Source: Oscillospiraceae bacterium | GTDB lineage: Bacteria; Bacillota; Clostridia; Oscillospirales; Oscillospiraceae | Direction: 5' to 3' | DNA: 6,511 nt | NCBI GenBank assembly: GCA_017480395.1 | Contig: JAFVAS010000042.1 | Span: forward strand, 1-6,511 | In this document: piece after piece, positions 1 to 6,461 of the stretch | How positions within the stretch are numbered: position 1 is the first letter of the stretch | How the letters are laid out: each line of letters begins with the position of its first letter | Made by a program: the position numbers and the translations under genes | The notes under the pieces: model-generated | Told to the model about the DNA's origin: nothing | The model's input: only the letters and a program-made list of their open reading frames with translations | The model's database searches: none

Positions 1-926
1 CCGGTCTTGGCCAGCAGCTCCGGATCGGTGACCCGCAGCATCATGGAGCGGGAATCCTGCCCAGTGCAGCGGTAGACCCGCAGGATCTCCACGCTGTACT
101 CCCGCACCGCGTCGCCGTCCACGTTGGCCAGAATGGTAGCCTCGCCCACCCGGGTCTCCTCGATGGTGGCCACGGGAAGGGCCTGCCCATCAAAGGTGTC
201 CTCCTCCGTCACGCCGAAGACGCCGCATTCGGTGTTGGCATAGAGGGTGCCCAGGTCGTGCTCCAGATCAAAGCTGCCGTGCAGCTCCCCCGGGGTGCCC
301 TTCGTTCCGGCCTGCACGTCCACGACCTCAGCTCCCATGATGGCCCCGGACTCCAGAGGCATCAGCAGGTGAGTGTCCACGTCGTTGATGCCGTGGCCCA
401 GGGCGGCAAATTTTCCGCTCTGTGGGTCATAATAGGTGATGGTTCCGATGCCCGCCATGGAGTCCCGAATCCACGCCCCCAGCTTATAGCTGCCGTCGGA
501 GCCCTGAACCGCCGCCGCCTCAGTCTCCACATGACGTCCGTTGCGGCTGACCTGCAGGGAGAGCGGCTCCCCCATGCTGGTGCGCAGAATGGTCTGCACC
601 GCCTCGATGGAATCCACCTGATGCCCGTCGATGTGGGTGATGATGTCGCCCTCCCGCAGGCCGCAGTCCTTGGCGGGGGAGCTCTCACCCGATGACGTCG
701 TCACCTCGGACAGGCCCACCACCATGACACCCCGGGCGAAGAGCTTGATGCCCACCGCCCGGCCGACGGGCACCACATACCGGGTCTGCGTTCCGCCGCC
801 CAGACAGGCGACCGCCCCGCCTGCCCGGGTGTCCAGCCGCTCAAAACTCCCCAGCGCCGCCAGGGAGAGCGCCAGCAGCATCGCCATCAGCCGCACCAGC
901 CACGGCCTTGCCTCCTTTTGTTCCAT
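1..926 (-). CDS. spoIVB: SpoIVB sporulation serine peptidase (S55 family), 3' end cut by window edge
   Basis: Only the first 308 codons are present. Known role of the family: SpoIVB is made in the forespore, crosses the inner forespore membrane and cleaves SpoIVFA, which releases SpoIVFB to process pro-sigma-K. Seen here: a short cytoplasmic start and one hydrophobic anchor (about residues 8-28), a PDZ domain (about 62-140, with GVMVVGLSEV and LREGDIITHIDG), then the S55 catalytic domain with DSMAGIGTITYYDP and GHGINDVDT. The catalytic His is H178 and the catalytic Asp is D301 in LRVTDPELLAKTG, equivalent to His236 and Asp363 of the Bacillus subtilis protein. By that spacing the nucleophilic Ser should be near residue 316, a few codons beyond position 1, so completeness cannot be judged. 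The start ATG (926-924) follows a GGGAGG ribosome binding site at about 933-938. A sigma-G-like promoter lies just upstream. In related genomes spo0A usually follows spoIVB; that is outside this window. Confidence 0.95.
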   Translation of the reverse strand, partial: MEQKEARPWLVRLMAMLLALSLAALGSFERLDTRAGGAVACLGGGTQTRYVVPVGRAVGIKLFARGVMVVGLSEVTTSSGESSPAKDCGLREGDIITHIDGHQVDSIEAVQTILRTSMGEPLSLQVSRNGRHVETEAAAVQGSDGSYKLGAWIRDSMAGIGTITYYDPQSGKFAALGHGINDVDTHLLMPLESGAIMGAEVVDVQAGTKGTPGELHGSFDLEHDLGTLYANTECGVFGVTEEDTFDGQALPVATIEETRVGEATILANVDGDAVREYSVEILRVYRCTGQDSRSMMLRVTDPELLAKT

Positions 927-976
927 AAATTTCCTCCCAGCCCCTCTGAAAAAATTTGCGCTTGACCGCGCAGAAT

Positions 977-1005
977 TACTATGTCTCAAAATCGGGGCAT
1001 TTTTC
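977..1005 (-). promoter_or_regulatory. Sigma-G/sigma-F-type promoter for spoIVB
   Basis: Reading the minus strand, GAAAA (1005-1001) stands 17 bp before CATAGTA (983-977). The second element fits the CATnnTA -10 of forespore sigma factors exactly, and the first matches four of five positions of GHATR. The predicted start site near 970 leaves a leader of about 45 nt containing the spoIVB ribosome binding site. In B. subtilis spoIVB is transcribed mainly by sigma-G, so element and gene agree. The motif is short, and the assignment rests on position and gene identity. Confidence 0.6.
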
Positions 1006-1141
1006 TGGCAATGTCAAGCAGCGCTGGCAGTCGGATTTTGCCGTCCGGCGGACACTGCGGATTTTTTCAGATGAAAACCGGGAAGGAATGGAATTTTTCC
1101 AGCAATGCACTATATGCGGAAAACGGGAGGTGGATGCCGGG

Positions 1142-3376
1142 CTAGGCCCGCTTTACTTCGACCAGGTTGGTGTGCTGGGGATTGCCCCGGGCGTAGGGGG
1201 TGGGGGTCTGACTGGTCAGCACGTTGATGGAGCCGTTCTGATCCACGCCGTCGGCGTCCGGAGTGAACCAGCTCCCCTGGGCGAGGGCCACGACGCCGGG
1301 CTGAAGCCGGCGGGTGACGTGCACCGGGACGCGTGTGCGGCCCCGGTCGTTCCAGATCTCGGCGGCGTCCCCCTCGGACAGGCCGCGCCTTGCGGCGTCG
1401 TCGGGATGGATCCACAGCCGCTGGGGGTCCAGCGGCTCCAGACCGGGGTTGTTGTCGTGAATGGAGTGGCAGCGCCGCTTGGTGTGCCAGCCGATGAGCT
1501 GGAGGGGATATTTTTTTCGCAGCGGGTCCTGCGGCCCCTCCGGCGGCGCGACATAGCGGGGGATGGCGGGAAAATCGCTTTTAAAGGTTGTCCGCCACAC
1601 CTTGGGGGAGAAGAGCTCGATCTTTCCGCTCTCGGTGGGGAAGGGATGGGCCTGGGGATCGCGGCACTCCGCCTCGAAGGCGATGGTGACGGGATTGTTC
1701 CGATAGCGGTGGATGCCCCGGGCGCGGAAGGCGTCAAAATCCGGCAGCTCCGGCTCCTTGGCGCGCAGCTGGTTGTAGAGATGCTCCAGCCAGCCCCGGG
1801 TGTCCCGTCCCTCGGTGAAGGCCTCCCGCAGACCCAGCCTGTCCGCCACCTCCGAGAGCCAGTCATACTCAAACCGTCCCTCCCCCAGGGGAGGGATCAC
1901 CTGATTGTTGTAGCCGATGAAATCCCCCCATTTCCAGGGCTGGGTCAGATTCTCACTCTCCAGAAAGGAGACGCCGGGGAGCAGGATGTCGGCAAATTTG
2001 GCGCTGGAGGTCAGAAAGAGGTCGCTGCACACGATGAATTCGCATTTCGAGGTGTCCCGCAGCAATTCGGCGGTGCGGTTGATGTCGCTGTGCTGGTTGA
2101 TCAGGCAGTTGCCCGCCAGATTCAGAATCATTTTAATGTCGCTGTCCAGCCGTTCACCCCCCACCACGCCGTCCAGCGCCGTCATGGTGTGGCCGTGCTC
2201 CACCGCCTCCGTCCAGCAGAAGGTGGGGATGGCGCGGCCATAGGGATTTTGGGGCTTGACGGAGGGGAAGTCGGCATGGCGCTCGTAGAGCGCGTGGCCG
2301 CTGGCCCAGCCGCCCCGCACTCCGACGTTGCCGGTCATACAGGCCAGGAGAATGGCCCCCCGCACCCCCTGCTCCCCGTAGGCGTGGCGCTGGGCGCCGT
2401 AGCCCAGGAGGATGGCGGCGGGTTTGGCCTTTGCCAGCCGCAGGGCCAGAGAGCGGATGGTGGGGGCAGGGACGCCGCAGATTGTCTCCGCCCACTCCGG
2501 TGTTTTGGGGATTCCGTCCGTCTCTCCGGTCAGATAGGAGAGATAGCAGGCCTCCGGCGGGACGCCGGGGGGCATGTGGGCCTTGTCAAAGCCGAGGCAG
2601 CAGCGGTCGAGGAAGGCCTGATCCTGCAGTCCCTCACTCCAGATCACATAGGCCATGGCGTCCTCCAGCGCGGCGTCGGTGGCCGGGCGGATGGGGATCC
2701 ACTCGCAGTCTAAAGCCCGCACGGTGTCGCTCTCCCGGGGATCGATAACGACAAGGGGAATTCCTTTCGCCTTGGCTGTTTGCAACAGGTGCATGCTCAC
2801 GCAGTCGAATTTTGTCTCGGCGGGGTTGTGGCCCCAGAGCAGGATGAGCTGGCTGTCCAGCCAGGTCTCCGGGGAGGAGCCGGTGTGCATGGTTCCGTAC
2901 ATCAGTTCCGTCGCCTGGGAGATGCAGGCGGTGGAGTAGGAGTTGTAGTAGTCCAGATAGCCCCCGTCCAGGGCCAGCAGTCGCTGGGCCAGGCTCTTGG
3001 GGGAGAAGGCGGCGCTGACCCCGGTGGCATAGGTGACGTAGCGGGAGCCGGGGCCATAGGTGTCCCGGATGCGCCGCCACTCGGAGGCGATGGTGTCCAC
3101 GGCCTCCTCCCAGCTGATCCGCTGGAATTTTCCCTCGCCCCGGGGGCCCACCCGCTTCATGGGATAGCGCAGCCGGTCGGGGGAGAGGAAGGTGCGGTGG
3201 TAGTTCATCCCCCGGGCGCAGGCGCAGAGGGGGACGCCCTCTCCGGCCTCCGCCGGGGTGTCGGTGGTCAGGCGCAGAATCTCCCCGCCGCGCACATGGG
3301 CGCGGATGATGCACCGCCCGCCGCAGTTGTTGCGCCCGGTGGTGGGGATGATCTGGATTTCATCGTATTCGGACAT
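1142..3376 (-). CDS. DmsA-like molybdopterin (bis-MGD) oxidoreductase, cytoplasmic, solitary
   Basis: The 744-residue protein resembles the DMSO reductase catalytic subunit DmsA along its whole length: PDRLRYPMKRVG (66-77), ISWEEA, GGYLDYYNSYS, WIPIRPATDAALEDAMAYV, GNCLINQHSDINRT, TSSAKFADILLPG, and the C-terminal MGD-binding end GNPQHTNLVEVKRA. S148 in YNSYSTA is the likely molybdenum ligand by alignment with the DmsA serine. The N-terminal cluster motif is odd: C18, C22 and C53 are present, but the first cysteine position is G14 (TTGRNNCGGRC); C51 is an additional nearby cysteine. The ATG has an in-frame TAA two codons upstream, so no Tat signal can precede it and the enzyme should stay in the cytoplasm, unlike E. 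coli DmsA. An AAAGGGG-like ribosome binding site precedes the start. No DmsB, DmsC or maturation chaperone gene is in the window. Family is confident; substrate (an S- or N-oxide, or something else) is unknown. It ends with TAG at the place expected for the family. Confidence 0.9.
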   Translation of the reverse strand: MSEYDEIQIIPTTGRNNCGGRCIIRAHVRGGEILRLTTDTPAEAGEGVPLCACARGMNYHRTFLSPDRLRYPMKRVGPRGEGKFQRISWEEAVDTIASEWRRIRDTYGPGSRYVTYATGVSAAFSPKSLAQRLLALDGGYLDYYNSYSTACISQATELMYGTMHTGSSPETWLDSQLILLWGHNPAETKFDCVSMHLLQTAKAKGIPLVVIDPRESDTVRALDCEWIPIRPATDAALEDAMAYVIWSEGLQDQAFLDRCCLGFDKAHMPPGVPPEACYLSYLTGETDGIPKTPEWAETICGVPAPTIRSLALRLAKAKPAAILLGYGAQRHAYGEQGVRGAILLACMTGNVGVRGGWASGHALYERHADFPSVKPQNPYGRAIPTFCWTEAVEHGHTMTALDGVVGGERLDSDIKMILNLAGNCLINQHSDINRTAELLRDTSKCEFIVCSDLFLTSSAKFADILLPGVSFLESENLTQPWKWGDFIGYNNQVIPPLGEGRFEYDWLSEVADRLGLREAFTEGRDTRGWLEHLYNQLRAKEPELPDFDAFRARGIHRYRNNPVTIAFEAECRDPQAHPFPTESGKIELFSPKVWRTTFKSDFPAIPRYVAPPEGPQDPLRKKYPLQLIGWHTKRRCHSIHDNNPGLEPLDPQRLWIHPDDAARRGLSEGDAAEIWNDRGRTRVPVHVTRRLQPGVVALAQGSWFTPDADGVDQNGSINVLTSQTPTPYARGNPQHTNLVEVKRA

Positions 3377-3449
3377 GGGTTACGCCCCTTTCCCGGTTGG
3401 GCCGGATGATGGAAGAGCTGTGAAGCGAAATAAGTTTACACAACGGAAA

Positions 3450-3478
3450 TTGACAGTACGGGGGAAACATGGTATGCT
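3450..3478 (+). promoter_or_regulatory. Sigma-A promoter of the mtnN-luxS operon
   Basis: A perfect TTGACA (3450-3455) is followed after 17 bp by TATGCT (3473-3478, four of six matches), and TGG just before the -10 gives an extended -10 element. The predicted start site is near 3485, about 40 nt before the mtnN ATG. The context suggests vigorous housekeeping expression. The divergent oxidoreductase gene begins about 75 bp away on the other strand; I could not find a convincing promoter for it. Confidence 0.8.
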
Positions 3479-3526
3479 AAAGCGCAGAAACGCGGAACAG
3501 ACCGATGACAGAAGGGAAGTTGTTCT

Positions 3527-4222
3527 ATGTTAGGTATTATCGGCGCCATGCAGGTGGAGATCGCCGCCCTGCGCGCGCACATGGAAATTGAGGATACCGC
3601 CGTCATCAGCGGGATGGAGTTCGTCCGGGGCAGGCTGAATGGCACGGAGGTCGTGGCCGTGGTGTGCGGCGAGGGGAAGGTGGCCTCCGCCGTCTGCGCC
3701 CAGACCCTGATCCTGCAATATCATGTGGACGCCATCATCAACACCGGGGTGGCGGGCACCCTCTGCGACGAGCTGGGCATCAAGGACGTGGCCATCGCCG
3801 CCGACGTGGTGCAGCATGATATGGACGTCACCGCCCTGGGCTATCCCCTGGGCCAGATCCCCTCGCTGGATGTGTTGAAGATCCCCTGTGATCGGGCGCT
3901 GGTGGCCGCGCTGGAGCGGGCCGTGGCCCAGGTGGGGGTGGCCCACATCCGCACCGGAACCATCGCCTCCGGCGATATGTTCCTCCACACCGCCGAGCGC
4001 AAGCGCTTCATCGTGGAGCAGTTCGGCGCCATCGCCGGGGAGATGGAGGGGGCCAGCATCGGCCAGGTGTGCCATCTGAACGGTGTGCCCTTCGTCGTGC
4101 TGCGCACCATCTCTGATGACGCCTCCGGCGCAGCCCCCGCCTCCTTTGAGACCTTTGCCGCCGAGGCGGCCGAGCTGGCCTGCCGGATCGTCACCCGCTT
4201 CTGCGCGCTGTTGGAGGGCTGA
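3527..4222 (+). CDS. mtnN: 5'-methylthioadenosine/S-adenosylhomocysteine nucleosidase
   Basis: This 231-residue cytoplasmic enzyme removes adenine from S-adenosylhomocysteine (giving S-ribosylhomocysteine), from methylthioadenosine and from 5'-deoxyadenosine. It is the first step in recycling the by-product of SAM-dependent methylation. Length and sequence match E. coli MtnN/Pfs. The fold start LGIIGAMQVE contains E11 (E. coli Glu12); INTGVAG (71-77) is the phosphorylase-fold glycine motif; GTIASGDMF lies at about 144-152; GEMEGASIGQVCH holds the ribose-binding E172-M173-E174; and TISDDAS carries the catalytic D197 (E. coli Asp197). The start is supported by a GAAGGGA ribosome binding site (3511-3517) 9 nt upstream. 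The stop lies 3 nt before luxS, which uses the S-ribosylhomocysteine made here, so the two are almost certainly one transcript with translational coupling. Confidence 0.97.
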   Translation: MLGIIGAMQVEIAALRAHMEIEDTAVISGMEFVRGRLNGTEVVAVVCGEGKVASAVCAQTLILQYHVDAIINTGVAGTLCDELGIKDVAIAADVVQHDMDVTALGYPLGQIPSLDVLKIPCDRALVAALERAVAQVGVAHIRTGTIASGDMFLHTAERKRFIVEQFGAIAGEMEGASIGQVCHLNGVPFVVLRTISDDASGAAPASFETFAAEAAELACRIVTRFCALLEG

Positions 4223-4225
4223 ACC

Positions 4226-4684
4226 ATGGAGATCATGACCATTGCCAGCTTTACCGTCGATCACGATAGATTGGAGCCGGGGCTCTACGTCTCCCGGGTG
4301 GACGGGGACATCACCACCTATGACCTGCGCACCCGCAAGCCCAACATGGGGGACTACATGGACAACCTGACCATGCACTCGGTGGAGCACATGTTCGCCA
4401 CCTAGGCCCGAAACTCCGAATTTTCGGATAACATCATCTATTTCGGGCCCATGGGCTGCCAGACCGGGTTTTATCTGCTGACCCGGGGCATGACCAACGA
4501 GCAGGTGCTGGAGCTGACCCGGCGGGTGCTGGGGCAGATCATAGACCACCGGGGGCCGGTCTTCGGCGCGGAGCGGAAGGGGTGCGGCAACTACCGCAAC
4601 CTGAACCTGGAGGCCGCGCAGCTGGAGTGCCGCCGCTACCTGGACGTGCTGGACTCCCGGCCGGTCACATTTCAATATGAGTAA
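4226..4684 (+). pseudogene. luxS: S-ribosylhomocysteine lyase with an in-frame amber stop at codon 60
   Basis: LuxS splits S-ribosylhomocysteine into homocysteine and DPD, the precursor of autoinducer-2. Read through the stop, the frame gives 152 codons, the normal family length, ending in TAA. Zinc ligands H51, H55 (HSVEH) and C120 (KGCGNY), the catalytic C78 (PMGCQTGFY) and E54, and substrate-binding R35 are all present. The frame is broken by TAG at 4403-4405, right after EHMFAT and before ARNS, where relatives usually have Tyr or Phe; a single base change from TAC or TAT would explain it. There is no other damage. The start ATG follows GGAGGG (4213-4218) by 7 nt and lies 3 nt after mtnN. 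The 59-residue product lacks the active-site Cys; an internal start at 4451 would lack both zinc histidines. Possibilities are a very young pseudogene, a sequencing or assembly error, or stop readthrough. TAG ends the nearby oxidoreductase properly, which argues against amber being a general sense codon. Confidence 0.9.
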
Positions 4685-4688
4685 ACCA

Positions 4689-4729
4689 AAAGGAGCGGGC
4701 ATGTTTCACCCGCTCCTTTGAGCGTTTTT
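4689..4729. terminator. Bidirectional intrinsic terminator between luxS and mgtE
   Basis: The perfect 11-bp inverted repeat AAAGGAGCGGG (4689-4699) and CCCGCTCCTTT (4709-4719) encloses a 9-nt loop. On the plus strand it is followed by a T5 run (4725-4729) a few bases later, and it begins 4 nt after the luxS stop. On the minus strand the stem itself ends in TTT and runs into TTTTGGTTT, 9 nt past the mgtE stop. One structure can therefore serve both convergent genes. Confidence 0.85.
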
Positions 4730-6119
4730 ATAGCCCCAGCATCATCCGGGCAAAGTTGAAGAAGATGAGCAGCGAGAGGGCGTCCACGATGGTGGTGATG
4801 AAGGGAGAGGCCATGACCGCCGGGTCAAAGCCCAGCTTGTCCGCCAGCAGGGGCAGCGTGCAGCCCACCAGCTTGGCGCAGATGATGGTGACGCACAGGG
4901 TGATGCAGACCACGGCGTCCACCATCAGGGTGATGCCGGAATTGCCCAGCAGCATCCGATCGATCAGCCAGATCTTGAGGAAGTTCACCGCCGCCAGGGT
5001 GACGCCGCAGGCCACGGCCACCCGGACCTCCTTCCAGATGACCCGGAAGATATCCCTGAACTCCACGTCGCCCAGGGAGAGGGCGCGGATGATGGTGACG
5101 CTGGACTGGCTGCCGGAGTTGCCGGCGGTGTCCATCAGCATGGGGATGAAGCCGGTCAGCGCCACGCAGGCGGCCAGCTGATTCTCAAAGTTGGAGATGA
5201 TGATGCCGGTGAAGGTGGCACCCACCATCAGCAGCATCAGCCAGGGGATGCGGGACTTCCAGGTGGCGAAGACGCCGGTCTTGAAGTAGGGCTTCTCTGT
5301 GGGGAGGATGGCGGCCATCTTCTCGATGTCCTCCGTGGCCTCGTCCTCCATGACGTCCACGGCGTCATCGACGGTGACGATGCCCACCAGGCGGTTCTCC
5401 TGATCCACCACGGCCAGGGACAGCAGGTCGTAGCGGTTGAAGAGCTCCGCCACGTCCTCCTGGTCGTCGGTGGTGACGCATCGGATGACGTTGTCATCCA
5501 TGATATCGCCGATATAATCCTCGTAGTCGTGGAGCAGCAGATCCTTCACCGTGACCACGCCCTCCAGGTGGCGCTGCTGGTCGGTGACGAACAGGACGTA
5601 GATGCTCTCCGACTGCTCCGCGTGGGAGCGGATGTAGTCAAAGGCGTCGTGCACCTGCATCTCCTGCTTGAGGGCGATATACTCGGCGGTCATGATGCTG
5701 CCCGCAGAGTTCTCCGGATAGTTGAGGAACTGGTTGATGAGGCTCCGGGTCTCGGGCTTGGCGCTCTTCAGCACCCGGCGCACCACGGTGGCGGGCAGCT
5801 CCTCCAGCATATCGACGGCGTCGTCCACATACAGGTCCTCGATGATGCGGCCCAGCTCGTTATCGGTGATGGAGTTGATGATGATCTCCTGCACGTCGGC
5901 GGGGAGAAAGGCGAACACGTCCGACGCCTTGTCCTTGGCCAGCATCCGGAAGACCAGCAGCTGCTTGTCGTCGGGCAGGGACTCGATATACTCGGCGATG
6001 TCCGCCTCGTTCAGATCGTTGACCTTTTCCCGCAGCATGCGGTATTTTTTATCCGCCAGCAGCTGGTCCAGGTCGTCGGGGGAGAACCCGTAGGTCTCCA
6101 CAAAATCTTCTTTTTCCAT
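4728..6119 (-). CDS. mgtE: MgtE-family magnesium channel/transporter
   Basis: The 463-residue protein carries the complete MgtE architecture. The acidic, helical N domain (about 1-135) ends in the hallmark YPENSAGSIMT (134-144). A CBS pair follows (about 143-200 and 206-260, including SLAVVDQENRLVGIVTV), then an amphipathic plug region, then five membrane segments (about 292-312, 315-332, 363-385, 395-418 and 438-462). The family pore motif reads MDTAGNSGSQSS (329-340), and PFITTIVDALSL carries D446, equivalent to the Mg-binding Asp432 of Thermus MgtE. In characterised members, magnesium bound between the N and CBS domains closes the pore, so the channel senses internal magnesium; Co2+ can also pass. 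I chose the ATG at 6119, not an in-frame ATG 21 codons upstream, because AAAAGGAGG (6137-6129) sits 9 nt before it and the extension (HLCLYHFPRIPH) does not resemble the family. The gene converges on luxS and has a long structured leader. Confidence 0.96.
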   Translation of the reverse strand: MEKEDFVETYGFSPDDLDQLLADKKYRMLREKVNDLNEADIAEYIESLPDDKQLLVFRMLAKDKASDVFAFLPADVQEIIINSITDNELGRIIEDLYVDDAVDMLEELPATVVRRVLKSAKPETRSLINQFLNYPENSAGSIMTAEYIALKQEMQVHDAFDYIRSHAEQSESIYVLFVTDQQRHLEGVVTVKDLLLHDYEDYIGDIMDDNVIRCVTTDDQEDVAELFNRYDLLSLAVVDQENRLVGIVTVDDAVDVMEDEATEDIEKMAAILPTEKPYFKTGVFATWKSRIPWLMLLMVGATFTGIIISNFENQLAACVALTGFIPMLMDTAGNSGSQSSVTIIRALSLGDVEFRDIFRVIWKEVRVAVACGVTLAAVNFLKIWLIDRMLLGNSGITLMVDAVVCITLCVTIICAKLVGCTLPLLADKLGFDPAVMASPFITTIVDALSLLIFFNFARMMLGL

Positions 6120-6174
6120 AAAAAACTGCCTCCTTTTCCTGAAATGGGGTATGCGGGGAAAATGGTAGAGGCAG
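6120..6174 (-). promoter_or_regulatory. Hairpin that buries the mgtE ribosome binding site, with U6 tract
   Basis: On the minus strand, CTGCCTC (6174-6168) pairs perfectly with GAGGCAG (6132-6126), extended by a U-G pair. After a 4-nt bulge, TTTTCC (6162-6157) pairs with GGAAAA (6139-6134). The loop is 17 nt. The mgtE Shine-Dalgarno AAGGAGG is inside the 3' arm. Six T residues follow directly and run up to the ATG. The shape would allow translational shut-off, premature termination, or both. The pairing is seen directly; the regulatory role is inferred. Confidence 0.55.
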
Positions 6175-6206
6175 AGATGCACCCGGCGCAGAACGTCGCT
6201 CGGAGG

Positions 6207-6293
6207 TCAGAGATCGGATCGGAACCGCAAGGGCACCGGCAGATCCTGGCCTATGCCGGGGTCACGTCTGCAACTTCGACCATCGCTTTCCAT
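6207..6293 (-). CDS. Possible 28-residue leader peptide upstream of mgtE
   Basis: An ATG at 6293-6291 opens a 28-codon frame ending in TGA at 6209-6207, entirely inside the mgtE leader. AAGGAG (6310-6305) lies 11 nt upstream, slightly far but usable. The peptide starts MESDGRSCRRDPG and ends QDLPVPLRFRSDL, with four Asp and three Pro. It resembles no protein I recognise. Ribosomes on it would cover the left arm of the long-range stem (6271-6264) and stop 11 nt before its right arm. It could be a chance ORF in GC-rich DNA. The enterobacterial mgtL peptide upstream of mgtA is a distant conceptual parallel, not a homologue. Confidence 0.3.
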   Translation of the reverse strand: MESDGRSCRRDPGIGQDLPVPLRFRSDL

Positions 6294-6348
6294 TACGGCT
6301 CCAACTCCTTTCCTGTTTGATCGGAACATGAAAATTCCATACAAAGAT

Positions 6349-6377
6349 ATTATATGACCCGATGCCCCAAAATGCAA
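6349..6377 (-). promoter_or_regulatory. Sigma-A promoter upstream of mgtE
   Basis: On the minus strand a perfect TATAAT (6354-6349) stands 17 bp after TTGCAT (6377-6372), which matches the consensus -35 at its first three positions. The predicted start near 6342 is about 220 nt before the mgtE ATG. No closer promoter candidate was noticed. Confidence 0.65.
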
Positions 6378-6421
6378 CCACAAAAACCGGAAATTCGCGG
6401 CGCGGCGCCAGGTTCCGGCAG

Positions 6422-6450
6422 TTGCGGGGACGGACAGGGTCTGCTATACT
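6422..6450 (+). promoter_or_regulatory. Divergent sigma-A promoter reading out of the window
   Basis: TTGCGG (6422-6427) and TATACT (6445-6450, five of six matches) are separated by 17 bp, and TGC before the -10 makes an extended element. The start site would be near 6457. It points away from mgtE; its -35 lies 45 bp from that of the mgtE promoter. No start codon or ribosome binding site for a gene is visible in the remaining 55 bases. Confidence 0.55.
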
Positions 6451-6461
6451 GAAGCCAGCCC

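Larger units (their letters stand above)
6120..6342 (-). promoter_or_regulatory. Long 5' leader of mgtE, possible cis-regulatory RNA of unrecognised type
   Basis: About 220 nt separate the predicted start site from the mgtE ATG. Besides the hairpin at the ribosome binding site, GCAGACGT (6271-6264) can pair over about 70 nt with ACGTTCTGC (6196-6188), eight pairs with one bulge. Inside it CCGGCA (6259-6254) pairs with TGCCGG (6241-6236). The GCAGA of the outer stem could instead pair with TCTGC at 6175-6171, part of the 5' arm of the downstream hairpin, so exclusive folds are conceivable. mgtE genes are often under the M-box magnesium riboswitch, but I do not see its GGTGAGGCTCC core here. 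The covariation needed to prove an RNA cannot be judged from one sequence. Confidence 0.4.

Noticed and set aside
989..1017. Sigma-A promoter for spoIVB using TTGACA at 1017-1012
   Set aside because: The -35 is perfect, but the bases 17-18 bp downstream (CGATTT/GATTTT) do not make a credible -10.
956..2713. Long 585-codon plus-strand open frame opposite the molybdoenzyme
   Set aside because: It is a mirror of the GC-rich codons of the DmsA-like gene. The translation is low-complexity, with no known family, and the opposite strand has clear full-length homology.
4403..4405. Pyrrolysine or another recoded residue at the luxS amber codon
   Set aside because: LuxS is not a known pyrrolysine protein, the site is normally Tyr or Phe, and TAG ends the neighbouring oxidoreductase at its expected C-terminus. 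Kept only as a remote alternative.
3530..4702. 390-codon minus-strand open frame opposite mtnN and luxS
   Set aside because: It is a shadow frame rich in His, Gly and Gln, with no recognisable domain, lying over two well-identified plus-strand genes.
6120..6182. N-terminal extension of mgtE by 21 codons to an upstream ATG
   Set aside because: The ATG at 6119 has an ideal AAGGAGG at 9 nt and gives the usual family start; the extension lies across the leader hairpin and has no family resemblance.
5529..6320. 263-codon plus-strand open frame opposite mgtE and its leader
   Set aside because: It is a codon-bias shadow of mgtE. The repetitive VQI/LHQ-like translation matches no family and no ribosome binding site was evident.
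6120..6342. M-box (ykoK) magnesium riboswitch before mgtE
   Set aside because: Expected from gene identity, but the conserved GGTGAGGCTCC core and the other M-box landmarks I remember are absent. A covariance search would settle it.
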